Part shown: positions 9,600-19,232 of the stretch, piece by piece
Layout: every line of letters begins with the position of its first letter
Position numbering within the stretch: position 1 is the stretch's first letter
Origin: Candidatus Puniceispirillum sp.
Lineage (GTDB): Bacteria; Pseudomonadota; Alphaproteobacteria; Puniceispirillales; Puniceispirillaceae
DNA length: 64,000 nucleotides
Direction of reading: 5' to 3'
NCBI GenBank assembly: GCA_028383305.1
Contig: JAOEVD010000006.1
Span: 10,001 to 74,000, forward strand
Notes under the pieces: generated by a model
The model's input: only the letters and a program-made list of their open reading frames with translations
Told to the model about the DNA's origin: nothing
Database searches by the model: none
Made by a program: the position numbers and the translations under genes

Positions 9600-10748
9600 C
9601 TAGAGCGTCTGTCGTAATTTATCGATAACCAACGGAAGATCACGAACAATCTGGCCAGTTTCACCAATTGGCCGCGGGTCATCTCTTCCAATAACAATTT
9701 GCAGCCCGCCAGCATTGCCGGTGCTGAGATAGAGCCGCGTATTGCCTTCGACAACATAGCTGTCACCAGCCTGCATCAATTTCGCCATCACTCCTTCACC
9801 ATTATCACGCACAATCTCAACCCAGCTTGCAGCAACGGCGCGGATGGTAATTTCCTGCGCCGGATCACGAAGATTGGCAATAGCGCTATTTTCAGCCGCC
9901 CGCGTTACGCCATCTTGCGATGCGGGGGTAATCACCTGTGTTTCGGCGAAATCTCCTGAAAGAAGAGGGCCATTCGCATCGGCCAGTGGTGCGGCTGGTT
10001 CGCGTGGCGCGATAATCGCTGCGGCAATTTCGACAGGTTTCGCTGATGCGGCGGCTGGCGTTTTCACAGTGGCATTTTTAGTCTTGGCGACTGGATCGGC
10101 TGTTGCCCTACTTGGGGTCGGCATTACAGCCTTGACGGCGATGACTTTTTCGGGCTGAGCGGCGGGCGCTGCCAGATTTTCGCTTTGCGCCTGATCGTCA
10201 TTCGGCACGGCCGAATCAACGCGTTGGTCGATAAGCGTGTCATGCATCGCGGCAGGAATTGACGGGGTTTCCATGATCTCGCTCGGCGCCATCGCCATCT
10301 GATCATTCACATCACCGCCGTTTATCCAATACCAACCTCCATAGGCAATGCCAGCACAAACAACCAGCATTGAAGCAATGGCTGGTGCCGATCGCTGTGG
10401 CGGCCGCGTATTCATTGGAATTTTAAAGGTTGGCATGGCCGCCGCTTTGGTCGTCAAATCATTATAGCGCGCCACAAGTTTTGATGGATCAAGCGCAACA
10501 AACTGGCCGTAGCTCCGCAAAAACCCTGTTACATAGGCTGGCGCTGGCAATTGATCAAAGGCACCTGATTCGAGCTTTGACAGATAATCAACTGAGATGC
10601 GGAGCTGCTGTGATACGTCGCTAATTTTCAAACGCTGCGCCCGACGCGCCTGTTTCAGCGTCGAACCGATTTGTTCGAAACTGTCGCCAGCAACACAAGG
10701 TTTGGTATCGATGTCTTGAACGCGCGCCAAAAATCGGACTCCATTCAT
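9600..10748 (-). CDS. rodZ: RodZ-like helix-turn-helix membrane protein (DUF4115)
   Basis: RodZ links the cytoskeletal protein MreB to the cell-wall elongation machinery. Residues about 25-100 form the Xre-type helix-turn-helix (IGSTLKQARRAQRL, YLSKLESG, YVTGFLRSYGQ). A single membrane segment follows near residue 130 (SMLVVCAGIAYGGWYW). Next comes a Pro/Ala-rich periplasmic linker of about 130 residues, and the C-terminal DUF4115 beta domain starts near residue 295 (ITIRAVAASWVEIVR). This is the normal RodZ order, at 382 residues. It lies upstream of ispG-hisS, as in E. coli. The first ~25 residues are poorly conserved, so a later start is possible. Confidence 0.85.
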   Translation of the reverse strand: MNGVRFLARVQDIDTKPCVAGDSFEQIGSTLKQARRAQRLKISDVSQQLRISVDYLSKLESGAFDQLPAPAYVTGFLRSYGQFVALDPSKLVARYNDLTTKAAAMPTFKIPMNTRPPQRSAPAIASMLVVCAGIAYGGWYWINGGDVNDQMAMAPSEIMETPSIPAAMHDTLIDQRVDSAVPNDDQAQSENLAAPAAQPEKVIAVKAVMPTPSRATADPVAKTKNATVKTPAAASAKPVEIAAAIIAPREPAAPLADANGPLLSGDFAETQVITPASQDGVTRAAENSAIANLRDPAQEITIRAVAASWVEIVRDNGEGVMAKLMQAGDSYVVEGNTRLYLSTGNAGGLQIVIGRDDPRPIGETGQIVRDLPLVIDKLRQTL

Positions 10749-10834
10749 AATCTATCTGTCCAAAAGCACCAGAAATCTCTGATAATTGCAAATAAAACTT
10801 TAGTTTTTAAAATAACAACCGATGATCATATAGC

Positions 10835-10855
10835 TGATAACATTGGCTGTTATCA
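10835..10855. promoter_or_regulatory. Perfect inverted repeat upstream of rodZ
   Basis: TGATAAC and GTTATCA are separated by 7 bp in the A/T-rich gap between the lysC 3' end and the rodZ 5' end. No T-run follows on either strand, so it does not look like an intrinsic terminator. It could be an operator for rodZ or an mRNA hairpin at the 3' end of lysC. Confidence 0.35.
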
Positions 10856-10911
10856 CTTTACGACGCAGATTTTTACCTCTTTAGCACGTATCTATAACTA
10901 TTACGGCGATA

Positions 10912-12135
10912 TTAAAACTCGTCATCCAGCCCATAAGCGGTGTGCAGGCTGCGAACCGCTAACTCAGTATATTCAGCATCGATCAGAACCGAAATCTTGA
11001 TTTCGGATGTTGAAATCACATGCAGATTTACGCCCTTTGCCGCCAGCGTTTCAAACATGGTCTTGGCAACACCAGGCTGGGTCCGCATCGCCGTTCCAAC
11101 AACCGAAATTTTGGCAACATTTGGCGATGCATCAACCGACTCAAATTCCAGATCATCTTTAATTTTATTTATAATATCAACGGCTTTATCAAGATCGCCA
11201 CGGCTGACCGAAAAGCTGATATCGGTTTTCTTTACGGCGCTTGATGCGCTTTGGACAATCATATCCACATTGATATGATTGTCTGCCAATGCACCAAAAA
11301 CACCGGCAGCAACACCCGGACGGTCAGGCAGGCCAACGATGGTGATTTTGGCCTCATCAGGGCTATAGGCAATCCCGCTAATGGTTTCTTGTTCCACGAC
11401 TGAATCCTCATTCACGACTAAAGTGCCTGGTGCATCATTGAAACTTGAGCGCACCTGCAGATTAACATTATGGCGCATCGCCATGGCGACTGATCTTGTT
11501 TGTAAGACCTTGGCACCTGATGATGCCATTTCCAGCATTTCTTCAAAGGTGATTCGCGCTAATTTAGTCGCCTTTGGTGCGATTCGCGGATCAGTAGTGT
11601 AAACCCCATCGACATCAGTATAGATATCGCAGCGGTCAGCTTCGAGCGCGGCGGCAACCGCAACGGCCGATGTATCCGAACCACCTCGACCCAGTGTGCT
11701 GATCCGGCCATCGGGGCCGATGCCCTGAAAGCCTGCAATGACCGCAACCTGTCCGGCTTTCATGCGCTCGCGAATGCCCGACCCGTCAATCAAGTCAATC
11801 CGCGCCGCGCCATGAACATTATCTGACCGGATGGGAACCTGCCAGCCAAGCCATGACCGTGCATCGATGCCGATATTCTGCAAAGCAATCGCCAGCAAGC
11901 CAACCGTCACCTGTTCGCCGGTTGCAACAATCGTATCATATTCACGCGCATCATGAAGCGGGCCGATCTCAGATGCCCATGAGACAAGCTGATTTGTTGT
12001 TCCCGACATTGCCGAGAGAACGACCGCGACCTCATGGCCAGCGTCAATTTCAGTTTTTACTCGTTGCGCCACATTGCGTATGCGATCAAGGTCGGCCACC
12101 GAGGTGCCACCAAATTTTTGAACAATCCGTGCCAT
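10912..12135 (-). CDS. lysC: Aspartate kinase
   Basis: Phosphorylates aspartate, the first step towards lysine, threonine, methionine and diaminopimelate. The 407-residue protein begins with the kinase signature VQKFGGTSV, has the catalytic domain to about residue 245 and then two ACT domains that normally sense lysine or threonine (first beginning near ISGIAYSPDEAKI, second near VAKISVVGTAMR). A start upstream at 12228 would overlap the divergent ubiG gene; ATG 12135 gives the standard N-terminus. Divergence from ubiG is widely conserved in Alphaproteobacteria. Confidence 0.95.
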   Translation of the reverse strand: MARIVQKFGGTSVADLDRIRNVAQRVKTEIDAGHEVAVVLSAMSGTTNQLVSWASEIGPLHDAREYDTIVATGEQVTVGLLAIALQNIGIDARSWLGWQVPIRSDNVHGAARIDLIDGSGIRERMKAGQVAVIAGFQGIGPDGRISTLGRGGSDTSAVAVAAALEADRCDIYTDVDGVYTTDPRIAPKATKLARITFEEMLEMASSGAKVLQTRSVAMAMRHNVNLQVRSSFNDAPGTLVVNEDSVVEQETISGIAYSPDEAKITIVGLPDRPGVAAGVFGALADNHINVDMIVQSASSAVKKTDISFSVSRGDLDKAVDIINKIKDDLEFESVDASPNVAKISVVGTAMRTQPGVAKTMFETLAAKGVNLHVISTSEIKISVLIDAEYTELAVRSLHTAYGLDDEF

Positions 12136-12207
12136 TTGTTGTATGTTGTTTTCCAGTAAATCTAATTTCACGCAGCTATAACGATTACCAGCCGCCGGGG
12201 CAAGCCT

Positions 12208-12969
12208 ATGATGACAACAGCCGATCAAACAGAGATCGATAATTTTGCCGCCCTATCCGACCAATGGTGGGATCAAAAAGGGCCAATGGCACCTTTGCAT
12301 GCTTTTACCCCTGTCCGGATTGACTATATTCTGCAAGCAATTGGCCGGTTTTTTCCAATGAAAACAGGCGCAAAACTATCATTAGATGGATTGAAAATAC
12401 TCGATATTGGCTGTGGCGGTGGTCTGCTTGCCGAACCAATAGCGCGGCTTGGCGCAGAGGTAACCGGCATTGATGTTACCGCACCGGCGATCAGCGCGGC
12501 CAGAACACATGCTGAATCGATGCAGCTTGCCATTGATTATCAGGTAATTACAGCCGAAGATCTAGCCGCAAGCGGTGCCAAATTTGATGTGATCTATGCC
12601 TCTGAAGTGATCGAACATGTTGCCGACCGCCCCCTTTTCATCAAGGCGATTGCCACGATGCTGGCACCAGGTGGTGTTGTCGTGATCACCACCATTAACC
12701 GCAGCTTGCCAGCACTGGTTTTTGCCAAATTCGCGCTTGAATATATTGTTCGGCTTGTGCCTGCTGGCACGCATGACCCGCGTAAATTCGTGCGGCCAGC
12801 CGAATTACGCGCCGAATTTGCCGCAGCAGGAATTGTTCTTGATGATATGAACGGTTTTGCGCCCTGTCCGGGCGGCGGCTTTATGCCAATCGGGTCACTG
12901 GCAATCAATTATGCGGCGAGTGGCGGCTTTCGAAAGGGCAAAGGTCAAGGCGCCAATCACCCGGTTTAA
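12208..12969 (+). CDS. ubiG: Ubiquinone biosynthesis O-methyltransferase
   Basis: UbiG carries out both O-methylations in ubiquinone synthesis using S-adenosylmethionine. The 253 residues show the class I methyltransferase fold with motif I ILDIGCGGGLLAEP near residue 62, followed by AEVTGID, and the family N-terminus (FAALSDQWWDQKGPMAPLHAF) and C-terminus (YAASGGFRKGK). ATG codons at 12208 and 12211 are both possible starts. It is divergent from lysC with 72 bp between them and ends 4 bp into the convergent DUF1178 gene. Confidence 0.95.
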   Translation: MMTTADQTEIDNFAALSDQWWDQKGPMAPLHAFTPVRIDYILQAIGRFFPMKTGAKLSLDGLKILDIGCGGGLLAEPIARLGAEVTGIDVTAPAISAARTHAESMQLAIDYQVITAEDLAASGAKFDVIYASEVIEHVADRPLFIKAIATMLAPGGVVVITTINRSLPALVFAKFALEYIVRLVPAGTHDPRKFVRPAELRAEFAAAGIVLDDMNGFAPCPGGGFMPIGSLAINYAASGGFRKGKGQGANHPV

Positions 12970-13526
12970 TGTTCAGGCGGCAACCACGGCAAAGTCACGA
13001 TATCAATGCCTTCATCAGCAAGTGACTCGCGTTCTTCAGCGCTTGAATGACCATAAATATTCTCAGGTTCGCTGTCGCCATAATGTATTTTGCGAACTAC
13101 GGTTGCAAAATCAGTCCCGACATCCCGACATTCAGACTTTACCTTGCGCTGCAATTGGCGAAGCTGCGCAATCGCCTCGCCAAGCGCGGCCTGTGAAGGG
13201 GCGGCCTGTGCTGATGCGGGCTTGGATGGGTCGGGCTTGGATGCAGCAACATGCGCCGATGCGGTTTGGCCAGATGCGGCTTGAGAAGATGGTGCTATGG
13301 TGCCAGCCTGATGACCAGTTTCAGCCATTGGCAAGCGACGCACATCATCACGGCGACGTTTCGGGCTGGCCAGATTGGGCGTCATTAGCGCGCGGCGCAC
13401 CGTGACGCTGTCACAAACCGGACAGGTGATAAGCCCTGCTTCATTCTGCACATCAAAAGCGGCGCTAGTTTGGAACCAGCCTTCGAATTCATGCGTCAAA
13501 TCGCAGATCAATTGATATTTGATCAT
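12966..13526 (-). CDS. DUF1178 family protein
   Basis: A 186-residue protein of unknown function. The N-terminus (MIKYQLICDLTHEFEGWF) and the CPVC pair at about residues 35-38 are typical of DUF1178 and suggest a small zinc-ribbon-like region. The middle (about residues 70-115) is a low-complexity Ala/Ser/Gln linker. The C-terminal part has the family's GDSEPENIYG and EGIDIVTLPWLP segments. The stop overlaps that of ubiG by 4 bp, tail to tail. The gene lies upstream of nothing on its strand, so it is probably monocistronic. Confidence 0.85.
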   Translation of the reverse strand: MIKYQLICDLTHEFEGWFQTSAAFDVQNEAGLITCPVCDSVTVRRALMTPNLASPKRRRDDVRRLPMAETGHQAGTIAPSSQAASGQTASAHVAASKPDPSKPASAQAAPSQAALGEAIAQLRQLQRKVKSECRDVGTDFATVVRKIHYGDSEPENIYGHSSAEERESLADEGIDIVTLPWLPPEH

Positions 13527-13628
13527 CTGTTCCGCCTCACCAAAATCTATCTGTCTTGTAAATAAGGGGCATGCAGACAGACGACAAGCCCCAAAACCAG
13601 CGATCCCGAAACCAGTTATATGGTCGCG

Positions 13629-16223
13629 TTAAAGCGCGCCATGACAATGTTTGAATTTCTTGCCTGATCCGCATGGGCAAGGGGCATTTCGCGACACTTT
13701 CGCATTGGCAGATGCCTCTGCTGGTGCAGCCAGCGGCGCGCCGTCGTCATCGGGCTGGCGGATCTCAACATGCGAGAGAACCATGCTTGTGGTTTCGCGC
13801 ATGTTGGCAAGCATCGTTTCAAACATCAAAAAGGCTTCGCGCTTATATTCATTCAAAGGGTCTTTTTGCCCATAGGCCCGAAGGGTGATTCCCTGACGCA
13901 ATTGATCAAGGGTTAACAAATGTTCTTTCCATTGCTGATCAAGTACCTGCAAAAGCAAATTCTTTTCTGCCATCCGCATGATATCAGGTCCGAGCCGGAC
14001 GGCTTTTTCGGCCATATGGCGATCGGCAGCGTCAACCAATCGGGCTTCGATTTCCGGTTCGGCAATGCCGTCTTCGGTAAACCATTCGGCAATCGGCGCC
14101 TCGACCCCCAAGACGCGGCGCGCATCGGCATCAAGCGTTTCTGAATCCCATGCATCATGATAAGTGCCAGCGGGAATTGACCGTTCAACGATCAAGGCGG
14201 CGGCTTCATGGCGCATATCGACAACCGTGTCATGAACATCATCGGCACGCATGATTTCCTTGCGCTGGTCAAAAATCACCCGGCGCTGGTCATTCATCAC
14301 GTCATCATATTTCAGCAATTGCTTGCGAATCTCGAAATTGCGTGCCTCGACCTTGGACTGGGCTTTTTCAACAGCCTTGTTAATCCATGGGTGCATAATG
14401 GCCTCACCTTCTTCAAGACCAAGCTTTAACAGCATGCTTTCCAGCTTTTCCGAGCCGAAAATACGCATCAGATCATCTTGGAGTGACAAGAAGAATTTTG
14501 ATGCGCCAGGATCACCCTGACGCCCTGTCCGGCCACGAAGCTGATTATCAATCCGGCGCGATTCATGGCGTTCGGTACAAATAACATACAGCCCGCCAGC
14601 GGCAAGCGCGGTGGCTTTGGCCACTTCAATTTCAGCAGCAATTTTGGCCATAACCGCTTCTGTTACTGGTTTGCCTTCGGCTTCAAGGCTGGCAAGCCGC
14701 ATTTCCAGATTACCCCCAAGTTGAATATCGGTTCCGCGTCCGGCCATATTGGTGGCAATCGTAACTGCGCCAGGCACGCCAGCATCGGCAATGATTTTGG
14801 CTTCTTCTTCATGGAAACGGGCGTTCAGAACCCGATGCTCAATTTTGCGCTTTTTCAATTCGGCTGATAGGCGTTCGGATTTATCGATACTGATCGTGCC
14901 AACAAGAACCGGCTGCTGGCGTGACCGGCATTCAAGGATCAGTGCGATAACGGCTTCGTCACGTTCGGCGCTGGTGCGGTAAACCTCATCGTCATAATCA
15001 ATACGGGCAACATCACGATTAGTCGGGATGGCCATAACTTCCAAAGCGTAGATTTCAGAAAATTCACCAGCCTCGGTCATGGCTGTTCCGGTCATGCCTG
15101 CCAGCTTGTCATACATGCGAAAATAATTCTGGAAGGTGACTGAAGCCAGCGTCTGGTTTTCCGCCTGAATTTCAACACCTTCTTTTGCCTCAATTGCCTG
15201 ATGCAGCCCATCAGAAAAGCGGCGGCCTTCCATAGCGCGGCCGGTAAATTCATCAATGATGACAACCTCACCAGCCTTTAGCATATAATGCGTGTCACGG
15301 GCAAAAAGCCGATGCGCACGAAGCGCCTGATTGACATGATGCAACAGCCCGACATTTTCAATGTCATAAAGCGTTGCATCACCAATGGCACCACGCTCGC
15401 GAAGCAGGGTTTCGGCATGTTCAATGCCAATTTCACTGAGCGAGACACTATTGCCCTTTTCATCAAGATCAAAATCTTCATCCACCAATAACGGGATGAT
15501 CTGATCGGCAACATGATAATGTTCGGCATTGGTTTCGGCAGGGCCGGAAATGATCAGCGGAGTGCGCGCTTCATCAATCAGGATCGAATCAACCTCATCG
15601 ACAATCGCAAAGCTGAAATCGCGCTGCACCATATCTTCAAGGCTGAATTTCAGATTGTCGCGAAGATAGTCAAAGCCGTATTCATTATTCGTGCCGTAAG
15701 TGACATCACAACCATAGGCGGCACGGCGCTGATCATCATCAAGTCCGCCCGTGATACAGCCAACGCTTAGCCCCAGAAATTCATAGACCTTGCTCATCCA
15801 TGCCGCATCGCGTGATGCCAGATAATCATTGACCGTGACGACATGAACACCGCGCCCATCAAGCGCATTCAGCACCACCGCCAAAGTCGCAACAAGCGTT
15901 TTGCCTTCGCCGGTTTTCATTTCGGCGATCTGGCCACGATGAAGCGCAATACCACCCATCAGCTGGACATCGAAATGACGCTGGCCAAGGGTGCGTTTGG
16001 CGGCTTCACGAACCAGCGCGAACACATCGATCAAAAAATCGTCCTTTGACGCGCCGTCGGTTATTTTCTGGCGGATATCACCAACCATTGCCCGAATGGC
16101 ATCATCATCAAGGCTGGCAAAATTAGCTTCGCGGTCATTAATCTGCTGAACCAATGGCTGCATCGATTTGACGATACGGTCATTCGAGTTGCCAAACAGG
16201 TTTTTTGCAAAAGACGCAAACAT
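13629..16223 (-). CDS. secA: Preprotein translocase ATPase subunit SecA
   Basis: SecA drives unfolded preproteins through SecYEG with ATP. The 864-residue protein has Walker A GEGKT (105-109), the Walker B-type [21 protein letters not shown], helicase motif VI ([18 protein letters not shown]) and the C-terminal zinc-binding tail [14 protein letters not shown] that binds SecB. Length and domain order are standard. A promoter with TTGACA and a 17-bp spacer lies 75-103 bp upstream. It is divergent from ppiC-argJ, the usual alphaproteobacterial arrangement. Confidence 0.98.
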   Translation of the reverse strand: MFASFAKNLFGNSNDRIVKSMQPLVQQINDREANFASLDDDAIRAMVGDIRQKITDGASKDDFLIDVFALVREAAKRTLGQRHFDVQLMGGIALHRGQIAEMKTGEGKTLVATLAVVLNALDGRGVHVVTVNDYLASRDAAWMSKVYEFLGLSVGCITGGLDDDQRRAAYGCDVTYGTNNEYGFDYLRDNLKFSLEDMVQRDFSFAIVDEVDSILIDEARTPLIISGPAETNAEHYHVADQIIPLLVDEDFDLDEKGNSVSLSEIGIEHAETLLRERGAIGDATLYDIENVGLLHHVNQALRAHRLFARDTHYMLKAGEVVIIDEFTGRAMEGRRFSDGLHQAIEAKEGVEIQAENQTLASVTFQNYFRMYDKLAGMTGTAMTEAGEFSEIYALEVMAIPTNRDVARIDYDDEVYRTSAERDEAVIALILECRSRQQPVLVGTISIDKSERLSAELKKRKIEHRVLNARFHEEEAKIIADAGVPGAVTIATNMAGRGTDIQLGGNLEMRLASLEAEGKPVTEAVMAKIAAEIEVAKATALAAGGLYVICTERHESRRIDNQLRGRTGRQGDPGASKFFLSLQDDLMRIFGSEKLESMLLKLGLEEGEAIMHPWINKAVEKAQSKVEARNFEIRKQLLKYDDVMNDQRRVIFDQRKEIMRADDVHDTVVDMRHEAAALIVERSIPAGTYHDAWDSETLDADARRVLGVEAPIAEWFTEDGIAEPEIEARLVDAADRHMAEKAVRLGPDIMRMAEKNLLLQVLDQQWKEHLLTLDQLRQGITLRAYGQKDPLNEYKREAFLMFETMLANMRETTSMVLSHVEIRQPDDDGAPLAAPAEASANAKVSRNAPCPCGSGKKFKHCHGAL

Positions 16224-16297
16224 TGTAACTCCCCAGCCATGTGGCAGATGTGCTGCCGGACGGCAAATATAAAGCTGGTGCAGAAAGCACCTGACTG

Positions 16298-16326
16298 GAC
16301 ATAGGTATAGACGCGAATTTTGTCAA
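16298..16326 (-). promoter_or_regulatory. Promoter of secA
   Basis: On the minus strand TTGACA (16321-16326) is followed after exactly 17 bp by TATGTC (16298-16303). This would place the transcript start about 70 nt before the secA ATG. Confidence 0.6.
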
Positions 16327-16578
16327 TTGTTTGAGTATGTTTTTCCCGATTTACCGGTGATTTTACAAAATCGCCCAAAGGTAGGTAACCCCGCCCAGCC
16401 TGACGCAGAATATTGCGCCTTTTTCAGGCGCGGGCTTGCTCTTAGAGGTTAGCTTCGCTAACACTAACACCATAGGCTGGTGGTCAAAGACTAACCGGTT
16501 TGATTTGAATTTTTACTGACGATCCAACGGCGCGCCGATGATCACGGCGGGGCTTGTTCATTTTAAGAGGATTTACGA
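16327..16578. other. Intergenic region upstream of ppiC
   Basis: Together with the secA leader this makes a 355-bp gap between divergent genes. It contains two short inverted repeats without T-runs (GCGCC/GGCGC near 16415-16430, TTAGC/GCTAA near 16449-16461). An AGAGGA ribosome binding site ends 7 nt before ppiC. I cannot identify the ppiC promoter with confidence. Confidence 0.4.
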
Positions 16579-17445
16579 ATGCGTAATGGTATTTTCGCCC
16601 ATCGGTTTATCGGCGTTGTAACAGGCGTCGCGCTTTTTGCTGGCATGGGCATGATGGCACATGCCAATGACGACCGGATTCCGGTTGGCAAGGTCAATGG
16701 AGAAACATTGTGGCTTGATGATGTCATGCGGCAGGCCGAGCGTCTTCCCGATGAATTTCGGCAAACGCCTTTGGCAAATTATTTCGACCAGTTGGTCACT
16801 GATATGGTTGATGCGCGCATTGCCGCCGATGCTGCCCGTACGGCAAAACATGACCAAAAAGACGATGTTGCTACGGCGATGAAAGTTGCCGCTGACCGCG
16901 TTCTTGCCGAATCATGGCTTGGCGAGACGGTTGCTGGCGAAGTGAATGATGCCGCGGTTGAAAATGCCTATCAAAAATTTGTCGCCGATAGCGCATCACG
17001 CGAACAGGTGACGGCATCACATATTCTGGTTGAAACCAAAGATGACGCCAAGGCGGTGATTGCCGCGCTTGAAAAAGGCAAAGATTTTGCCGAATTGGCA
17101 AAAACCGAATCAACCGGACCAAGCGGGCCAAATGGCGGATCACTTGGCACTTTTGGCCGTGGCCAGATGGTGCCAGCCTTTGAAAATGCCGCCTTTGCGC
17201 TCGACGATGGCAGCTATAGCAAAACCCCAGTCCAGACCCAGTTTGGCTGGCATGTTATCAAGGTTGATAAAAAAGCGATTGCACCAGCCCCAACGCTTGA
17301 CGCCATCCGCGACCAGCTTGTGCAGAATCTATCAACGCAAGCCTTGGGCCGTGTTCTTGAAGAATTGCGCGCAAAACACGATATCAAAATCCGCAGTTTT
17401 GCCGATATTCGCAAAGATGCAATGGCCGCTGGCAACAGCCAGTAA
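16579..17445 (+). CDS. Parvulin-type peptidyl-prolyl cis-trans isomerase, exported
   Basis: Predicted periplasmic foldase of the PpiC/SurA class. Residues 1 to about 25 form a signal peptide ending at AHAN. The rotamase domain spans roughly residues 140-235, with SHILVETKDDAKAV, the NGGSLGTFGRGQMVPAFENAAF core and the closing FGWHVIKV. The N-terminal part resembles the SurA-type chaperone helix region. 288 residues is usual for the family. It is 11 bp upstream of argJ, so the two are probably co-transcribed, as in related bacteria; there is no known functional link to arginine synthesis. Confidence 0.92.
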   Translation: MRNGIFAHRFIGVVTGVALFAGMGMMAHANDDRIPVGKVNGETLWLDDVMRQAERLPDEFRQTPLANYFDQLVTDMVDARIAADAARTAKHDQKDDVATAMKVAADRVLAESWLGETVAGEVNDAAVENAYQKFVADSASREQVTASHILVETKDDAKAVIAALEKGKDFAELAKTESTGPSGPNGGSLGTFGRGQMVPAFENAAFALDDGSYSKTPVQTQFGWHVIKVDKKAIAPAPTLDAIRDQLVQNLSTQALGRVLEELRAKHDIKIRSFADIRKDAMAAGNSQ

Positions 17446-17456
17446 AGGCCACTGCC

Positions 17457-18680
17457 ATGACCCCTTCTCCTCTGGCACCTGACAGCTTTCCCGACCTTCA
17501 GCCGATTGCCGGTATCAAGCTTGGCACCGCCGCCAGCGGCATGCGCTATCAAGGGCGCGATGATTTGCTGCTGATCAGCTTGGCACCTGAAAGCAGCGTT
17601 GCCGGTGTCTTTACGCAATCTGATACAGCCGCAGCACCCGTTGACTGGAGCCGGAAAATTGCCGAAACCGGCACCGCCGCCGCGATCATCACCAATGCTG
17701 GCAATGCCAATGCCTTTACTGGTAGTCGCGGCGATGACGCGGTTCATGACATGGTCAATCATCTTGCCAGCCATCTTGATTGTGATGCTGGCGCGATCAT
17801 GGTGGCCTCGACTGGCGTGATTGGCGAGCCATTGGATGCGGCCAAGCTGGTGCCTTATTTCGATAGATTGGTCACTCAAAGCAATGCCAGTTGGCATGAT
17901 GCCGCCAACGCCATTCTAACAACCGATACATTCGCCAAAGGCGCCCATGCAAGATGTATGATTGATGGGGTGCCGGTTGATATATGCGGCATTGCCAAAG
18001 GGTCAGGCATGATTGCGCCAAATATGGCAACCATGCTTGGCTACATCGGCACTGATGCGGCCGTGCCAGCAGACGTTCTGGCGGATTGTCTTCGCGCTGC
18101 CAATGACGACAGCTTCAATGCCATTACCGTTGATAGCGACACCTCGACCAATGATAGTGTTTTCCTGATGGCAAGCGGCATGGCTGGCAACCGGTTGATT
18201 GCCGGTGCCAATGATCCGGCATTGGCCGATTTCCGCGCCGCTTTGGCCGCGGTCATGCGCGATCTTGCCATCCAGATTGTGCGCGATGGCGAAGGCGCAA
18301 CCAAGCTTGTCACCATTGATATTGCGGGTGCCAAGACCAATGCGATTGCCCGTCAAATCGGCCTTGCCATTGCCAATTCGCCTTTGGTCAAAACCGCCAT
18401 CGCTGGCGAAGATGCCAATTGGGGTCGGATTGTCATGGCGATTGGCAAATTAGGCATTGGCATTCCATCTGATGCGATCAGCATTGACATTGGCGGCTAT
18501 GCGGTGGCGCGTGACGGCATGCGTATTGCCGATTATGATGAAACCCCGATTGCCGCCCATATGACGGGTCAGATGATTGATCTTGCGGTGACGATTGGCA
18601 CTGGCGATGGAACGGCGCGGGTTTGGACATGCGATTTGACGCATGGCTATATCTCGATAAATGCCGATTACCGGAGCTAG
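17457..18680 (+). CDS. argJ: Bifunctional glutamate N-acetyltransferase / N-acetylglutamate synthase
   Basis: ArgJ transfers the acetyl group from N-acetylornithine to glutamate, closing the cyclic arginine pathway, and may also make N-acetylglutamate from acetyl-CoA. The precursor (407 residues) cleaves itself before Thr192 in the conserved KGSGMIAPNMATMLG segment, producing alpha and beta chains; the new N-terminal threonine is the nucleophile. The AGEDANWGRI motif is also present. argF and argD are also in this window about 37 kb away. It overlaps mutT by 20 bp. Confidence 0.97.
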   Translation: MTPSPLAPDSFPDLQPIAGIKLGTAASGMRYQGRDDLLLISLAPESSVAGVFTQSDTAAAPVDWSRKIAETGTAAAIITNAGNANAFTGSRGDDAVHDMVNHLASHLDCDAGAIMVASTGVIGEPLDAAKLVPYFDRLVTQSNASWHDAANAILTTDTFAKGAHARCMIDGVPVDICGIAKGSGMIAPNMATMLGYIGTDAAVPADVLADCLRAANDDSFNAITVDSDTSTNDSVFLMASGMAGNRLIAGANDPALADFRAALAAVMRDLAIQIVRDGEGATKLVTIDIAGAKTNAIARQIGLAIANSPLVKTAIAGEDANWGRIVMAIGKLGIGIPSDAISIDIGGYAVARDGMRIADYDETPIAAHMTGQMIDLAVTIGTGDGTARVWTCDLTHGYISINADYRS

Positions 18681-19098
18681 CTTGGCGATGTTGCTGGTAA
18701 GCGCGGTGGCGCTGGTCGATATTGATGGACGGGTCTTGCTGGCGCAACGCCCCGAAGGCAAATCAATGGCTGGATTATGGGAATTTCCGGGTGGTAAAAT
18801 CGAAGCTGGCGAAACGCCAGAAGCAGCGCTGATCCGCGAATTGCGTGAAGAGCTTGGCATTGATACCGCCGCATCCTGCCTTGCCCCACTTAGCTTTGCC
18901 AGCCATCATTATGCTGCAAGTGATGATGGCGATGCCTTTCATCTTTTAATGATGCTGTTTGTTTGCCGCCGCTGGCAAGGCCGCCCGCAAGCGGTTGAAG
19001 GCGGCATATTGAAATGGGTGCGCCCGCAACAATTGCGCGACTATCCGATGCCTGCAGCTGATATTCCCTTGATTTCGGCGTTACAAGATCTTCTTTAG
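18661..19098 (+). CDS. mutT: 8-oxo-dGTP diphosphatase, Nudix family
   Basis: MutT hydrolyses oxidised dGTP and so prevents A:T to C:G transversions. The Nudix box runs from about residue 43 to 66 as GGKIEAGETPEAALIRELRE followed by ELGI, with all the acidic metal ligands present. The protein of 145 residues is close to the usual length. The start overlaps the argJ end by 20 bp, indicating coupling; an internal ATG at 18688 is an alternative start. The last five codons lie in the first unit of a 16-17 bp tandem repeat that continues past the stop codon. Confidence 0.9.
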   Translation: MPITGASLAMLLVSAVALVDIDGRVLLAQRPEGKSMAGLWEFPGGKIEAGETPEAALIRELREELGIDTAASCLAPLSFASHHYAASDDGDAFHLLMMLFVCRRWQGRPQAVEGGILKWVRPQQLRDYPMPAADIPLISALQDLL

Positions 19099-19166
19099 GA
19101 CAAGATCTTCTTTGGGGCAGGCTTTATCTGGGGCAGGCTCTCCCCGAGAACAGGCTTTTCTTTCGG
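19084..19166. repeat. Five imperfect 16-17 bp tandem repeats across the mutT stop codon
   Basis: The units begin at 19084, 19101, 19118, 19134 and 19151. Units 1 and 2 differ at three positions (both start CAAGATCTTCTTT); units 3-5 start CAGGCT. The mutT stop codon lies within unit 1. The array fills most of the gap to the convergent methyltransferase gene. Confidence 0.6.
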
Positions 19167-19232
19167 CCATCAATACCTGACGACAATAATGATGTTTCGA
19201 ACGCGCCGCCTTGCCGGTTATGCCGCTTTTGG

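Noticed and set aside
16414-16461. Two short inverted repeats between secA and ppiC, considered as terminators
   Set aside because: Both flanking genes are divergent, so no terminator is expected, and no T-run follows.
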